Assembly (NCBI GenBank): GCA_002778195.1
Contig: PCDI01000003.1
Location: 2,129,913-2,193,912, forward strand
Reading direction: 5' to 3'
Source: Raffaelea ambrosiae
Lineage: Eukaryota > Ascomycota > Sordariomycetes > Ophiostomatales > Ophiostomataceae
Length of the DNA: 64,000 nt
The notes beneath the pieces were generated by a model. The model was given only the letters and a program-made list of their open reading frames with translations. It was not told the DNA's origin and did not search any database. The position numbers and the translations under genes are program-made. Within the stretch, counting starts at the first letter, position 1, and every line of letters starts with the position of its first letter. Shown one piece after another: positions 11,626-22,648 of this stretch.

Positions 11626-14600
11626 GTCAAAACGGAAAGCTGGCGGGCGGAAACAAAAAGAGCATGGTGGGAGGGAGAGAGCGAGGGGATGGGGATGACG
11701 GAGGGGGCGACGAAGATGAAGACGAAGACGAGAAGCAGCAAAATGGGCGACGGGACCGACAAGGACAGGGGGTGGTGTAAGAAAAGCAGAGATCGTAATT
11801 TGGCGCAGTAGGGGCGTGCTTTACGTAGCAGACCCAATGCAGCCTTGCGAGGAGACAGCTGAGACACAAAGGATGGGGCCGTGGAGAGGAAAGGGAGGAA
11901 GAAAACGCAGCATGGGGAGGATCAGTGGACTCGGAGCGGAAAAGCGGACTGAACAGCAGACCACAGCAGACCGGAGAGCAGACCAGAGAGCAGACGGGGA
12001 AAGCAAAGCGGAAAAGTATGGCCAGGCCGCAAGTGTGGACACGGGACTGACCTAGAGCGTTGGAAGAACAAGAAAGCTCAGGGAGGGAAAGAAGAGCATC
12101 AGCCCATGTTACTATGTAGAGGGAGAGTCCCGAGAAGGGGGGGAGGGACGGAGAGGATGAGGCGAGTATTTGTTGGTTTCGAGACGGGGAGAACTTGGGG
12201 AGATCAAAAGCCCAGGAACATAAGGAGGCCAAGAACGAAAAGGCGCGAAGAAAAATAGAGAAGGAAGAAGGATGAGCTGACGAGAAGGGACCAAAGACGA
12301 GCAAGAAGTGGTCAAGAGGGGGGCAAGCCAAGAAAGGTACAAGAAGACAAGAAGACAGGAAGGCAAGAAGACAGGAAGGCAAGAAGACAAGAAGACAAGA
12401 AGGCAAGAAGACAAGAAGGCAAGAAGACAAGAAGACAAGAAGACAAGAAAGACAAGGGGTGCACGAGATTGGGCCAGCCAGGACTAACCAGGACAAGAGA
12501 GGTCAAGAGAGGTCAAGAAAGGTCAAGAAAGGCCAAGACGAGACGGGGACGACAGGACGGAGCACGAGGGCGCAGAAGAGGCAGAAGAGGCAGACGGCGC
12601 AGACGACGCAGACGACGCAGACAGCGCGAGTACTCGCCGGAGCAGGCGAAGACGAGCTAGCCTGGGCAGAGCAGAAATGCGACGGGATCGTGAATTGGCT
12701 CGGCCAGGCAGCGCTAAGACGGTGGAAGCCAGCAAAGGACAGGAAAAGGGACCACAGCGAGCCATCAGACCCGTAGTGGCTTGGTCTGGTGGTGTGGGTG
12801 GTGGGCCGCGATGGACAGGGCAGGCCGCGATCCTGGCCGTGGACGGACGGGTGCGCGTGTGGGGGGGGGTGTTTTGCTTTGTGATTCAGTCTCCAGCTGC
12901 TTGGCCATGTTCCTTGTGTTCTGTCTTTCGAGCCAATGTGCGGAGTGGACTCTCCAGGCCCAGGGCACCATCGCGTGACACAATTGCGCTCGCTTTTGGG
13001 CAGTCGCCGGCGTTCGTTCCTTCCTGTTCGGTGGACTCGGACACTGGGCTACTTCCCTGGGGCGGATCTTACTCGGTGCGCTTCAGCCCGGGCTCCCCTG
13101 GTACAGAGCTGGCCCTTCACGCAGCCCGCGTGCGTGTGCGCGTGCGCGAGCATCGTGCATCGTACATACACATTGTGCCCGTCTGTGAGTGTGTCCGGTG
13201 CCGATCTCAGTCCCAACCCCGTCCCGGCCAGTCCCGGCCAGCCCCAGCCTGCCCCGGTTCCAGTCTGTCTACTGGGCTGTCTCAGCCCTGCGCCCCAGCC
13301 GGCGCAACGTCGCCACTGCAGAAAGCGATTGAACCACGGGCATGGGAAGGCTCATGCTGTGTCGTAGTTGCTATGTAGCATCTATCAGCATTCGACCAGT
13401 GCACCAAGGCCGCGCGGGGCAAGGTCCAAGCCAGCTCCTGTCAAGAGTCGCCCGATGGCCCCGTCACAAGGCCCCCCCAGCACCAACAACCACAGTCCAA
13501 CCCGTCTTCACGCTTCGCGCACCAGACACCAGGCGGCTCTGTGATTCGACGTGCCGACGCCATGGCAGGTGTTCGCTAGTGGCATGACACTGGGGATGGA
13601 GAGGCAGGCAGACAGGGCGCTGGCCCAATGTCCAGACCTCCGAATTGGCGCATTCCGCGCTAGTCGTAGGCCTGTCTCGGGTGCCCTCTAGCGCCCTACA
13701 GCGGCGGCGTCGAGCACGTCCAAGACAGCTCCCGCCCGCCAATCGCGTGCAACGCTGCTGCGCGCCTTCCTTCTCCAACGTCTCCACGCAACGGCCCACC
13801 AGCCGCCCCTGCTCCTTCTCTCTGCGCAAATCCCGTGGCGGCATTGGCCCATGTGCTCGTCTCCGCGACGGCCACTTGCTCCTGCCTTCTGGGGCTGATC
13901 CACAATGGCGTACAGCAAGCACTACTATGTAACCACGAGCAAGTACCTTTGTACCTCTGCGTACTTAGTACGAGTATCTCAGACTTCACCTCTGGCCTTT
14001 CCTCGCCCTCACTCACCACTTCGCATCGCCACACGCCTGCACCCCTCTCGCTTCTGGTCGCCCACGCCCCCTCCAGCGGCCCCTGTGCTGTTCTCGCTTG
14101 CAGTCGCTCTGTCTGGGGCTCTGGTGCTGGCCCATCTCGGCGAGTCCCAGGCCGTCTCGCCCGTCCTCCGCGATTTTCGTCGAGCTCTTCTCGTCGAGCT
14201 CTTCTCGCACTTGCTCGCCGCCGCTCCGAGACACTCTCTTGCCCGCCCACGCGAGCATGCCCTCCCTGAGCCCCTCCCCTCGCTGCCGTACGCTCTCCAG
14301 CCTGTCCCGCCTCCATCCCGCTCGTTCCTGGCCACCGCCCAGCCAGAGCTCCCCAATCCCTACCCCCTACCTCGCCCACCCCCCCTGGCTCGATCGTCTG
14401 CTCTGGGTCCTGCGCGCGGGCTCGCCTAGCCTTCATTGGCCCGCACGACCCCCAAGAGCACCAGGAGGATGCAACGGTCAGTGAGCGTGTCTGCCAGTCT
14501 GTCTGCCCACACGCTCTAGCTTCGGCCAAACGCCCACCCGTGCCGCTAGCAAGCTCTTTTTTTTTTCCTTTTCTTTTTTCTGGCCTTCTCACACCATCGC

Positions 14601-15873
14601 CGGGTCCAGAATTCAAGCTCCCCTCTGCGTGTCCCTCTGTCTGCGGTCTGAAAGGGACCCCGTCGAGCGAAGAATCGGTGTCGTAGAGAGAACAGCCACG
14701 CCAGGGCCCGCCTTGAACGTCCTGCTGGTTCTGCTGGCACAGTCTCGTGCCAATTCTGTAAAAGTCCTTGTCAATCGTGTCAATTCTGGGTCGTCTCGTT
14801 TTGCTTTGTTTTGTTTTCTTTGGCTCTCGACCCACGAGAAACGCTCACAACCACAGAGACCAGCGGTAGCCCAAGGAGCAGCAGCAAAGCGCACATCAAC
14901 CCAGGGGGAGACCCGGCCCGAGCCTGCCAGACTGGAAGAACTGCAGGAGGCAAAGAAGCAAAAGAAACAAAGAGAAAACAAAAAGAGACGACGGCTCCCG
15001 CAAAGAGGCACTCGCCGCCCCCCCGCTTAATACAATAAACAGTCGACAGCGGCGCCAAATCCGTCGCCTTGCCGTCCGACCCATTCACATCCACTCGATT
15101 TGCCAGCATCGTGGCTCAACTCGGCTCTCGCGTGGGCCCTCTTTCTTCCGAGAAGCCGCCGTCACCCCAATAAAAGGCCTGCGCCCCTCTGGCTCACGCC
15201 GCTGCCCTCTGTCCTCCTCCTCCTGCGGCTGGGAGGCCACTTGGTGGCGCGTTCTGTGACGAGCCTCTCAACGCGAGCATCTCTGCAGCCAGACGGGCCT
15301 CGCGAAAGCAGTCTACACAAATTGCTGCTCGACTCGCCAGCCCAGACTCCTCGGAGCCTAGCTCTTCTACCGGACTGTCTTAAACCTTCTCGGGCTCTTG
15401 GCTGGACCAGAACTGCTGGACTCTGCCGGCTCCTGTCCGTCCCGGCCCCCTCTGCCAGTTCGGGTTCCCGGCCTCTACACCTCTGCAGCTTTCACGCATA
15501 CACGCCTCTCCTGCCTCACGCCTCTCCTACGCCTCCCACCTCTACGCATACCCCCCTCCTCCGCCCTGCCCTGGATGGATCGCCCGTGTGCTGCCTCTCC
15601 ACGTCCGTCCTCGTGTAGAACGGCCTCGCCAAGTCTCTCTTGACAGAACTCTCCACTTGTTAGCCCCAACTAACACGCCGCCCACCCCCGTCTTCCGCCC
15701 ACCCCCCTTCTTCTGCTCCTACTCTTTCCCTCTCTCTCTCTCTCTGTCTCTATCTCTCCCTCGTTGCGATTTTCTCCGCGCCCGCCGCAGGCAGAAAGAG
15801 CTTCCTCAAAAATCTCGTGGCTACCGCCCCCCGCCGCGGCTGCAGCTCTCAGGCCGGCTTCCTCGCGCCAGCC
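11626..15873. other. Long intergenic region with two opposed leaders
   Basis: No supported gene lies in these 4.2 kb. The left part (to ~12760) is purine-rich on the plus strand, that is pyrimidine-rich on the coding strand of the minus-strand transporter, and includes a minisatellite. The right part (~13600-15870) is pyrimidine-rich on the plus strand and leads into the plus-strand gene at 15874. The open frames seen (for example 13696-14835 minus) are low-complexity Arg/Gly/Ser products without recognisable domains. TACTATGTA occurs at 12110 and 13923, and TACGAGTA at 13969. Confidence 0.55.
12331..12540. repeat. Purine-rich minisatellite (10-12 nt units)
   Basis: From about 12331 to 12455 the plus strand alternates near-identical 10-nt units of the forms AGAAGACAAG and AGAAGGCAAG. 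From about 12495 to 12540 a related unit, AGAGGTCAAG/AAAGGTCAAG, follows. The whole stretch is almost pure purine with scattered C/T. It lies 0.7-0.9 kb upstream of the phosphate transporter. Confidence 0.8.
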
Positions 15874-17567
15874 ATGGCTGCGGCGTCTGGGTCGTCTTCC
15901 TCATCTTTCACTTCGTCCTCTGTCAGCTACCCTCCGTCCCATGCTCATACCTATACCAGCCCCAGCGGTTCTACGCGAACCCCGAGCTCGTCGGCCGTGT
16001 CCGCCGTGACGTCCCACTCGTCGGCACCGCCGCCAACGCCGACACCCTTGCGGCCCCTGGACTTGGGGCCGCCGGGGTATCAGGCAACCATGTGCGCCCC
16101 GTCCAAGCTTCTTCTCCTGGCATTCTTTTTCTAGCATTGTGACCCCCCAGGGCCTTTCTCTGCTGACGTTCTCTCCCTCTCTCTCCTCCCCCCCCCCCTT
16201 CCTTCCTCTCTTCAGCACCCTCTTCGAACGCACCGCAAACGAAACCACCGTCTACCTCGGCCCCTGGGAGATCGTCAACTCCGAGCCACGCCGCGTGAGA
16301 TGGCAATGCAGCTACCAGGGCGAAGTCCTCGAGCACTTCTGTGGGTTTTCCCTTCCTTCTCCTCGTGACCTCGGCACAGCTCTTTCCCGGCTTGCACGTG
16401 CTGACCAGCCGGCTCTCTGCATGCAGTGCCTTCCAACAACCCTGCCAACATCTTTCCACACACACTGCACGCCCGGCACCGCCCGTACGGCGATCCCTGC
16501 GACATGGAGCTGTACTTGGCCTTCCTAGAGCCACACCGTATCAGATACATTACCAGCGACAACACCCTTGTACACGATGACCACGTCGAGGTCAAGTACG
16601 AATTCACCACCCTCGAGGCCTCGCACCGTTTCCAAAGCGACCTCCGCTCCCAGGACCTGGTAGACCATTTTGACGTCGACGTCGTGTGGAGCGACAAGGA
16701 CAGCCGCACCGACTCGTTTGGCAGTGTGCGCGGCATTGGCGCCATCCAGCGCGTGAAGATGTGGCGCGACCGCTACACCACGTATCACTACCTCACCTTC
16801 TATGCCAACCGCACCGACCGCCGGTGCCGCGAGTATCTCGTGTTTGCGTTTGATGTTGACGTCAAAAACCGTGACGACAGCCACCGGCGCTTGCGCATCA
16901 GCGTCCGGGGCCGCAGGGGAAGTGCGCCGGACGCCGGCAGCCATTCCTCTAGCAGCGGGGGTGGCTCTGGTGGCCGCCGCTTTTCCATGTCGTCCTTGCG
17001 GCAGCGACCGCGCGCATCGGGAAGTAGCAGCAGCAGCAGCGGCCACAGCCACAGCCACGGCCATGGCCACCACAGCTCGTCCCATGGGTCCAGCTCCCGG
17101 AGTTCCCGTATTGGCTCCCAGGTGCATTCGGACCACACAGCCGTCGCATCGCCGAATTCCTCAACGAGCTTGCATTCGGCGGGGAGTGGTCTCGATATTC
17201 GGTATCTTGGAATTCAATTCAGTCGAGTCGAAGGTGAATTTTTGTGAAAGTCTTTTTTTCTTCTTGCTTCCTTCTTTTTGCTTCCCTCTTCTTGCTTCCT
17301 TCTTCTTGCCTTTCTCGTCCGCTCTTCGTGCGAGTTGGAACACAACCGCGTCGCTGACACTCCTGGGCAGATTATCTGAGGTTCATGGAGCAGTGGGCCA
17401 TTGCGCAGTCTGCGGATGCCGAGTTCCGCGGAGCCCCATTCCCTCCGGATCATTTTGAGCTGCCGTCTCCGGAAATTCTTCCGGAGGAGCGAGTCGAGCT
17501 GCCTGGCTCTTCATCGTTCACGGGCCTTCCGACCGTGGAAGAACCGCAAGACGACGTTGGTGGGTGA
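15874..17567 (+). CDS. Uncharacterised fungal protein, four exons
   Basis: The exons are 15874-16076, 16216-16340, 16427-17233 and 17371-17567, giving 444 codons (443 residues). I do not recognise a named family. The first ~68 residues are Ser/Thr/Pro-rich. They are followed by a well-structured segment, GTLFERTANETTVYLGPWE, then VRWQCSYQGEVLEHFLP, MELYLAFLEPHRIRYITSD and VKMWRDRYTTYHYLTFYANR. This alternating hydrophobic/polar pattern suggests a beta-rich fold. Residues ~280-355 are a Ser/His/Gly-rich linker with a run of HSHGHGHH type. The last exon then returns to folded-looking sequence (DYLRFMEQWAIAQSADAEF). That the structured segments continue across three spliced exons argues strongly that the gene is real. 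An in-frame upstream ATG at 15817 would add 19 residues; I prefer 15874. The function is unknown. Confidence 0.75.
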
Positions 17568-18302
17568 CGCTGCTGCTTGTCTTGTCGCAGAAAGAAAATT
17601 CCACTCGAGGCAGACGACGGGACTGCCTGGTCTGACATGGGCCTGATATGCAAGTGTTGATGCCAGCGGCAATGTCAAAGAGCAACTGTAGCCGAGCGCG
17701 GCCATGGATGCCGCGCCACAATTTCAGCCGGTCGATGTGCCGGTTGCATCTTCATGAACCCCCCGGGCCCTAAATCTCGCCCGAATCTCTTCGAAATCTC
17801 TTTGTCAAATCTGATCTGGCATTTTGATGTCGTTCGTTCCGAACCGCCACGTTGGAACCATGTGAGACAACGCAGATAACGCAATTGACGCAGGAAACAC
17901 CAATGAGACGCGAAGGAATATATAGACAGGCCGACGACCAACTTTGTTCTGACGGATACGTGTATACGACTGGCCAGCACGCCAACGGGTCTGGGCAGGA
18001 AACTTGAAAGTGTAATATGACCTGGTATCAAGCATAGGGAGGAAAGGTTAATCTGCATAAAATGGGTCTTTGTCAGCGATAGAACAGCAAGATTGGAGTT
18101 GAGGGAACACGTAGAAAATACATCTCTCGTGGGCTTATGGCTTGTTTGAAATGACATATTTGATATTGGTAGGACGGCAAGATGGTGGTGAATGTAGACA
18201 CGGAAAAAATCCGGCTCGAGGACAGATGGGGACGGTTGCGGAGAGGACGGGGTGGGAGCACCATACATGTGTAAAAGTGATTGCCTGAGAGTGTGTATAT
18301 GT

Positions 18303-18303
<1 letters not shown>

Positions 18304-18344
<41 letters not shown>
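18304..18344. repeat. (GT)n microsatellite
   Basis: About twenty GT dinucleotides in a row in non-coding DNA between the uncharacterised gene and acetate kinase. Confidence 0.95.
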
Positions 18345-18347
<3 letters not shown>

Positions 18348-20047
18348 ACGCAAGTATATGCAAGGGCCAAGGATTTAAGATCGGCAGAGCCAACTAATTG
18401 CCGAGAGACCGACGGCGTCTTTTTCTGCAAGGTACAGTTGGGCACACAGTAGACAGGTACACTTATATTCTGTCTAGAGAATGAGAGTCAGAAAACAGAA
18501 GAAAAGACTAGAAGAGACAATAAGAGACACGGGGAGCTTGGTGCCCTTTATAAGCGGATGTCACCAAGAACGAGACCGGGACGAGTGACATCAAGGGGGG
18601 AAGGACTGACTTCCTTGTTTTCCCTTTTTTGGTGTGTGAGTGCTGTTCACGTCTTTTTGTTTTGTTTTTTCTGCTTTCTCGCCCTTTCTCTGTCTGAGCG
18701 TAGCCCGGCGGCGCAGATCGAGCAGATCTCGAAAGATCATACGAAATAGAAAAAAGTACCAGCCAGTTGGAAAGGGGGTGGGGGGTGGGGTGTACACTCT
18801 GGCCTGGCCTGGTCTGTCATTTCTCGAGCTTATTTGTCACCAGGCAGATCGTGAAGCAGAAGCAGATCGTGAAGCAGATGCAGGCGGTTCAATAGTTGGC
18901 TGGAAATAGAAACGAGATGGTGACCAGGGCTGGAAGAGATCCAGAGCAGAGGAACAAAAAGAAGGAGACAAGCAGAACCACGGCGAGGGTGTCTGCACAG
19001 CGTCTCCTGTGCAGGCGTCTGGACAACGTGAGCTTTCTATGTAAAAGGACAGCCAAGATATCACAGGTTGCCGTGTGTGGGTCCTTGCGTTGCGAGCTAG
19101 GGTGGGTGGCCAGAGGTGGTCGGTGAAGCACATGCGCAAGCCAGAAGTGGAAGGAACGGAAGAGGTGGGCAGCAGAAAACGGTGTTGTCTCCAGTTCTGA
19201 CGGAGCTGTGCCGTTTTGGAGCGGCGATAAGAAAGCCCGATAACAGAGACGCAGAGCGGGTCCCGTCGTGGCCGAGGCCAGGAACAAAAAACCTTAACAG
19301 CTGCTGCGCGGTCGCCACAGACCATACACCGTACGCCGTAATTTCAGCGAGACAGTCGGAATGTCGGCACCCCGACACAAGCTGGTTCGATACCTGGGCC
19401 TACTATGTAGCTCTCGTGCAGTGGAGGGACTCCACGTCTGCCACCCCCACATTGCAGCGAGCTAAAAAAAAAAAATATTTAATAAAATAAAATAAAAAAC
19501 TTAGTTGAGAGCTCCCTAGCACAGCGTTACCTGATAGAAGTGATTGAAATGCATGATCCGCGCCCGGAAAGGCGCTGCAGAGTTCTCTGGAAAGCTGGGA
19601 AATCGCGCGCGGTCCCGCACGATCCAGGCCAGCTCTAGCGGCGTGGGCAGGTCGGGGAATCAGATGATTCCTCCCTCACACAAGGAGACAGACACACCGT
19701 CGTAGTGCAGCGTGGCTGCACGGTCGGAACAGCCGCGCAGGGATGACAGGCAGCTCCCACTGACAAAAAGGGACCAGAGGAGACAGGAGGAGACCGCAGG
19801 TGACAAGAGGTGACAAAAAAGGAGACAAAAGGGAAGACAGACAAGATAAAAAGAGGGTAACAGAGGGCAAACAAGGGCAAAAGGGGGCCAGATCGCAGCG
19901 ATTAGGACAGAAACACGAGACATAGACAGCGTGCACAAGTTTCTGCGAGTGTTTTCGAGCATTGGCAAATTTCGGGGGCCATTATTACGAGAAGGACCGA
20001 AAGCGAACAGGAGACCAGCAGCTGGGCTGGTGAGACGGGACGAGCGA

Positions 20048-20054
20048 TATAAAA
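20048..20054 (+). promoter_or_regulatory. TATA box upstream of acetate kinase
   Basis: TATAAAA lies 252 bp before the acetate kinase start codon in the right orientation, with no other gene between. The intervening leader is T-rich. The role is inferred from position only. Confidence 0.5.
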
Positions 20055-20299
20055 GAGCAGCAGCTGAGTTGTCCGTGGCGAGGCCGTTTGCAAGGCTTTT
20101 GCGCGGCATCTGTGACTGGCATCAGCATTGAGTTTCAAAAGGACATTGGCAAGGCATCCGGAAGTTCGACTGCGGGGTGTCCTCTTTTTTTTTTTTCTTT
20201 TTTTTTTTCTATCCAGCATCGTCATCGTCACCAGCTTCATAGCATCGCCAGCTTCACATCTTCATATCATCGCCAGCTTCATATCATCCCACCACCACC

Positions 20300-21682
20300 A
20301 TGAAGATCGTACTCTCCGTCAACGCCGGCTCGTCGTCGGTCAAGATCTCCGTCTTCACCGTCGAGGCCGCCGGTGCGCCGCCGCACCAGGTGGCCGAGGC
20401 CCAGATCAACGGCCTGACCGCGCCGCCGCCCGTGCTGGACTACGAGCGCGGCGGCACGGTCGTGCGCAAGAGCGAGAAGATCGGCACCGACCACGACAAG
20501 CCGGCCAAGGTCGAGTCGCAGGACGACGCGTTTGCGATGCTGCTGCAGACCTTCATCGACGACCCGGAGCTGGCGCAGATCGGCAAGCGCGAGGATATTG
20601 CCATCGTCACGCACCGCATCGTGCACGGCGGCGACTATGCCACGCCGCAGGTCGTCGGCCGCGACACCTACTCGCACCTGGAGAAGCTCAACGACCTGGC
20701 GCCGCTGCACAACACCAAGTCGCTCGAGATCATCCGCTCGTGCATCCGCATGCTGCCCGCCGCCGTCAACCTGGCCTGCTTCGACTCGCAGTTTCACGCC
20801 ACCCTGCCGCCGCACATCAGCACCTACCCCATCGACCAGACCATCGCCAAGAGCAACATGCTGCGCAAGTACGGCTTCCACGGGCTCAGCTACGCCTTCA
20901 TCGTCCGCAGCGTCGCCGGCTTCCTGGGCAAGCCCGTCAGCGAGACCAGCATCATTGCCCTGCATCTGGGCAGCGGCGCCTCGGCCTGTGCCATCAAGGG
21001 CGGCCGCAGCTATGACACCAGCATGGGGCTGACGCCTCTGGCTGGCCTGCCAGGAGCTACCCGCAGTGGTAGTGTTGATCCAAGGTGAGTGGGCAATCGA
21101 GTGAGCTAGTGAGCGGAGCGAGCAAGGAGAGGGGAGAAGAAAGAGACACAAAACAAACGTGCCACTCGTACACACGCTGACAGAGCCCCCAGTCTCGTCT
21201 TCCACTACGCTTCTGACGTCGGTCGCCTCTCGCCCGCGTCCACCAGCGACCTGCACATCACCCAGGCCGAGGAGATCCTCAACAGGGAGTCCGGCTGGAA
21301 GTCACTGACCGGCACCACCAACTTTGCCGAGATTGCCTCGTCCGACAAGCCCACCCACCAGCTGGCCTTCGACCTCTTTGTCGACCGCGTCTGCAGCTAT
21401 GTCGGCTCCTACTTTGTCTCGCTGCGCGGCGACGTCGACGCCCTCGTCTTTGCCGGCGGCATCGGCGAGCGCAGCGACCGCCTGCGTGCTGCCGTCGTCG
21501 ACCAGTGCGCCTGTCTGGGTTTTGCCATAGACGAGGCTGCCAACAGCACCCGCCCCAAGGACACCGTCGTCGACATCAGCAGCAGGAAGACTGAGCCCAA
21601 GCACCGCGTGCTGGTCTGCCAGACAGACGAGCAGCTGGAGATGGCCCGCGAGGCAGCCGAAGAAACGAGCCTCTGGGCATGA
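20300..21682 (+). CDS. ack: Acetate kinase
   Basis: The two exons are 20300-21084 and 21193-21682, giving 425 codons (424 residues). The intron splits the Ser codon of the DPS motif. The protein is a full-length ASKHA-fold acetate kinase. It shows NAGSSSVKISVF at the N-terminus (phosphate 1 loop), VTHRIVHGGDY, CFDSQFHATLPPHISTYPID (catalytic His region), KYGFHGLSYAFI, LHLGSGASACAIKGGRSYDT (phosphate 2/adenosine region), MGLTPLAGLPGATRSG, and a late FAGGIGERSDRLRAAV segment. The enzyme interconverts acetate plus ATP with acetyl phosphate plus ADP. In filamentous fungi it is usually paired with xylulose-5-phosphate/fructose-6-phosphate phosphoketolase; no phosphoketolase gene is in this window. 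It is probably cytosolic, as no targeting peptide is visible. Codon usage matches its neighbours, so the sequence gives no sign of recent transfer. Confidence 0.95.
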
Positions 21683-22648
21683 GGCCTGGTGAAGAGTGCA
21701 GGCCACCCGGGTGTGCCATGCTTTCTCTTTCTGTTCCCGTGCTTTTTTACTGATCCGGTCCCGTCTTCTCCTGTCTTCTTTTCATTTCATCTCCAGATTC
21801 CTGACTTATGGCTTTTTTTTCTTTCACTTCTATCTTTTTTTCAACACGATAGACATTTCCTGATAGTGCTTCTAAAAATAATACTGCATTGCTGCCTGGG
21901 ACTCTCGGTTCCACCCCGTGTGATGTCTGAACAATGCAATGCTACTCTCGTTTCAATATAAAAACCGGTACTGAGACGGGGCTTTGTATGAGTATCCAAG
22001 AATCGCCCTGCTGCACCTTACAAGGCCCTGGTAGAATACACCTCCAGTTCTCCGTGAGCATTACGCAGCTAGGCATGTTCGAGAATTTTAGATTTATAAC
22101 TACCATACCTCAACATCTTATTGTTAATAAGTTTAATCATCAATTGCTTGCGGGAATACCCTAAAGCAATCATAACCAAGTAAAGAAAACAAGCAAAATG
22201 CAATATGCATAACCAAACCCAGAACAAAACAAAACAAAACAACACAAAACAGAATAACAGATGCGCACGATGCCTAGTGCCCTAGTCCCGTTCCATTTTA
22301 ATTCCAACGACGCCGAAACTCCGAGCGGGAAATATGAAGATGCAAGACAACAAAGTTGCCATCAACTGGCAGGAAAGTCGCTGGAAACAAGAAACTCCGT
22401 TTAACTTTCAGAAGCTAACGCCAGACACATGTGCTAAAACCAAGGAAAAAACATAAGGCAGACGCGCAAAATAAAGGGAAGTTCGTAAAGACAAGAAATG
22501 ATTCGATGAGAGGTATAATGGAAAATCAGCATCGCTGGAGAAGAGGAGAAGAGATGTGGAGCAGTAACGATGGTGGAGTGGTCAGAGTAGATGCAGATGA
22601 AGCGAATGGAAACGAGTGGCAGCTGCCCCATTGAGTAACGGATGGAAC
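21683..22648. other. 3' region between convergent genes
   Basis: These 966 bp lie between the stops of acetate kinase and the C2H2 protein. They are A/T-richer than the coding DNA, especially 22030-22250, with several short A runs. I see no open frame with a recognisable product. Confidence 0.55.

Larger units (their letters stand above)
17568..20299. other. Intergenic region upstream of acetate kinase
   Basis: No gene is supported in these 2.7 kb. Contents are a (GT)n microsatellite at 18304-18344, a TACTATGTA copy at 19401, an A/T-rich low-complexity stretch at 19462-19500, a purine-rich block around 19640-19900, a TATA box at 20048, and poly-T tracts just before the acetate kinase start. 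Confidence 0.6.

Noticed and set aside
13696..14835. 379-codon minus-strand frame
   Set aside because: Low-complexity Arg/Gly/Glu product from the reverse of a pyrimidine-rich leader.
18135..18353. Thr/His-repeat open frame over the GT microsatellite
   Set aside because: Translation of a dinucleotide repeat; not a gene.
19384..19394. GGTTCGATACC, a perfect tRNA B-box match
   Set aside because: The flanking bases do not form a T-stem and no D-arm or acceptor stem can be found at the right distance.
20279..21256. 325-codon minus-strand frame over acetate kinase
   Set aside because: Shadow of the acetate kinase exon in GC-rich DNA.
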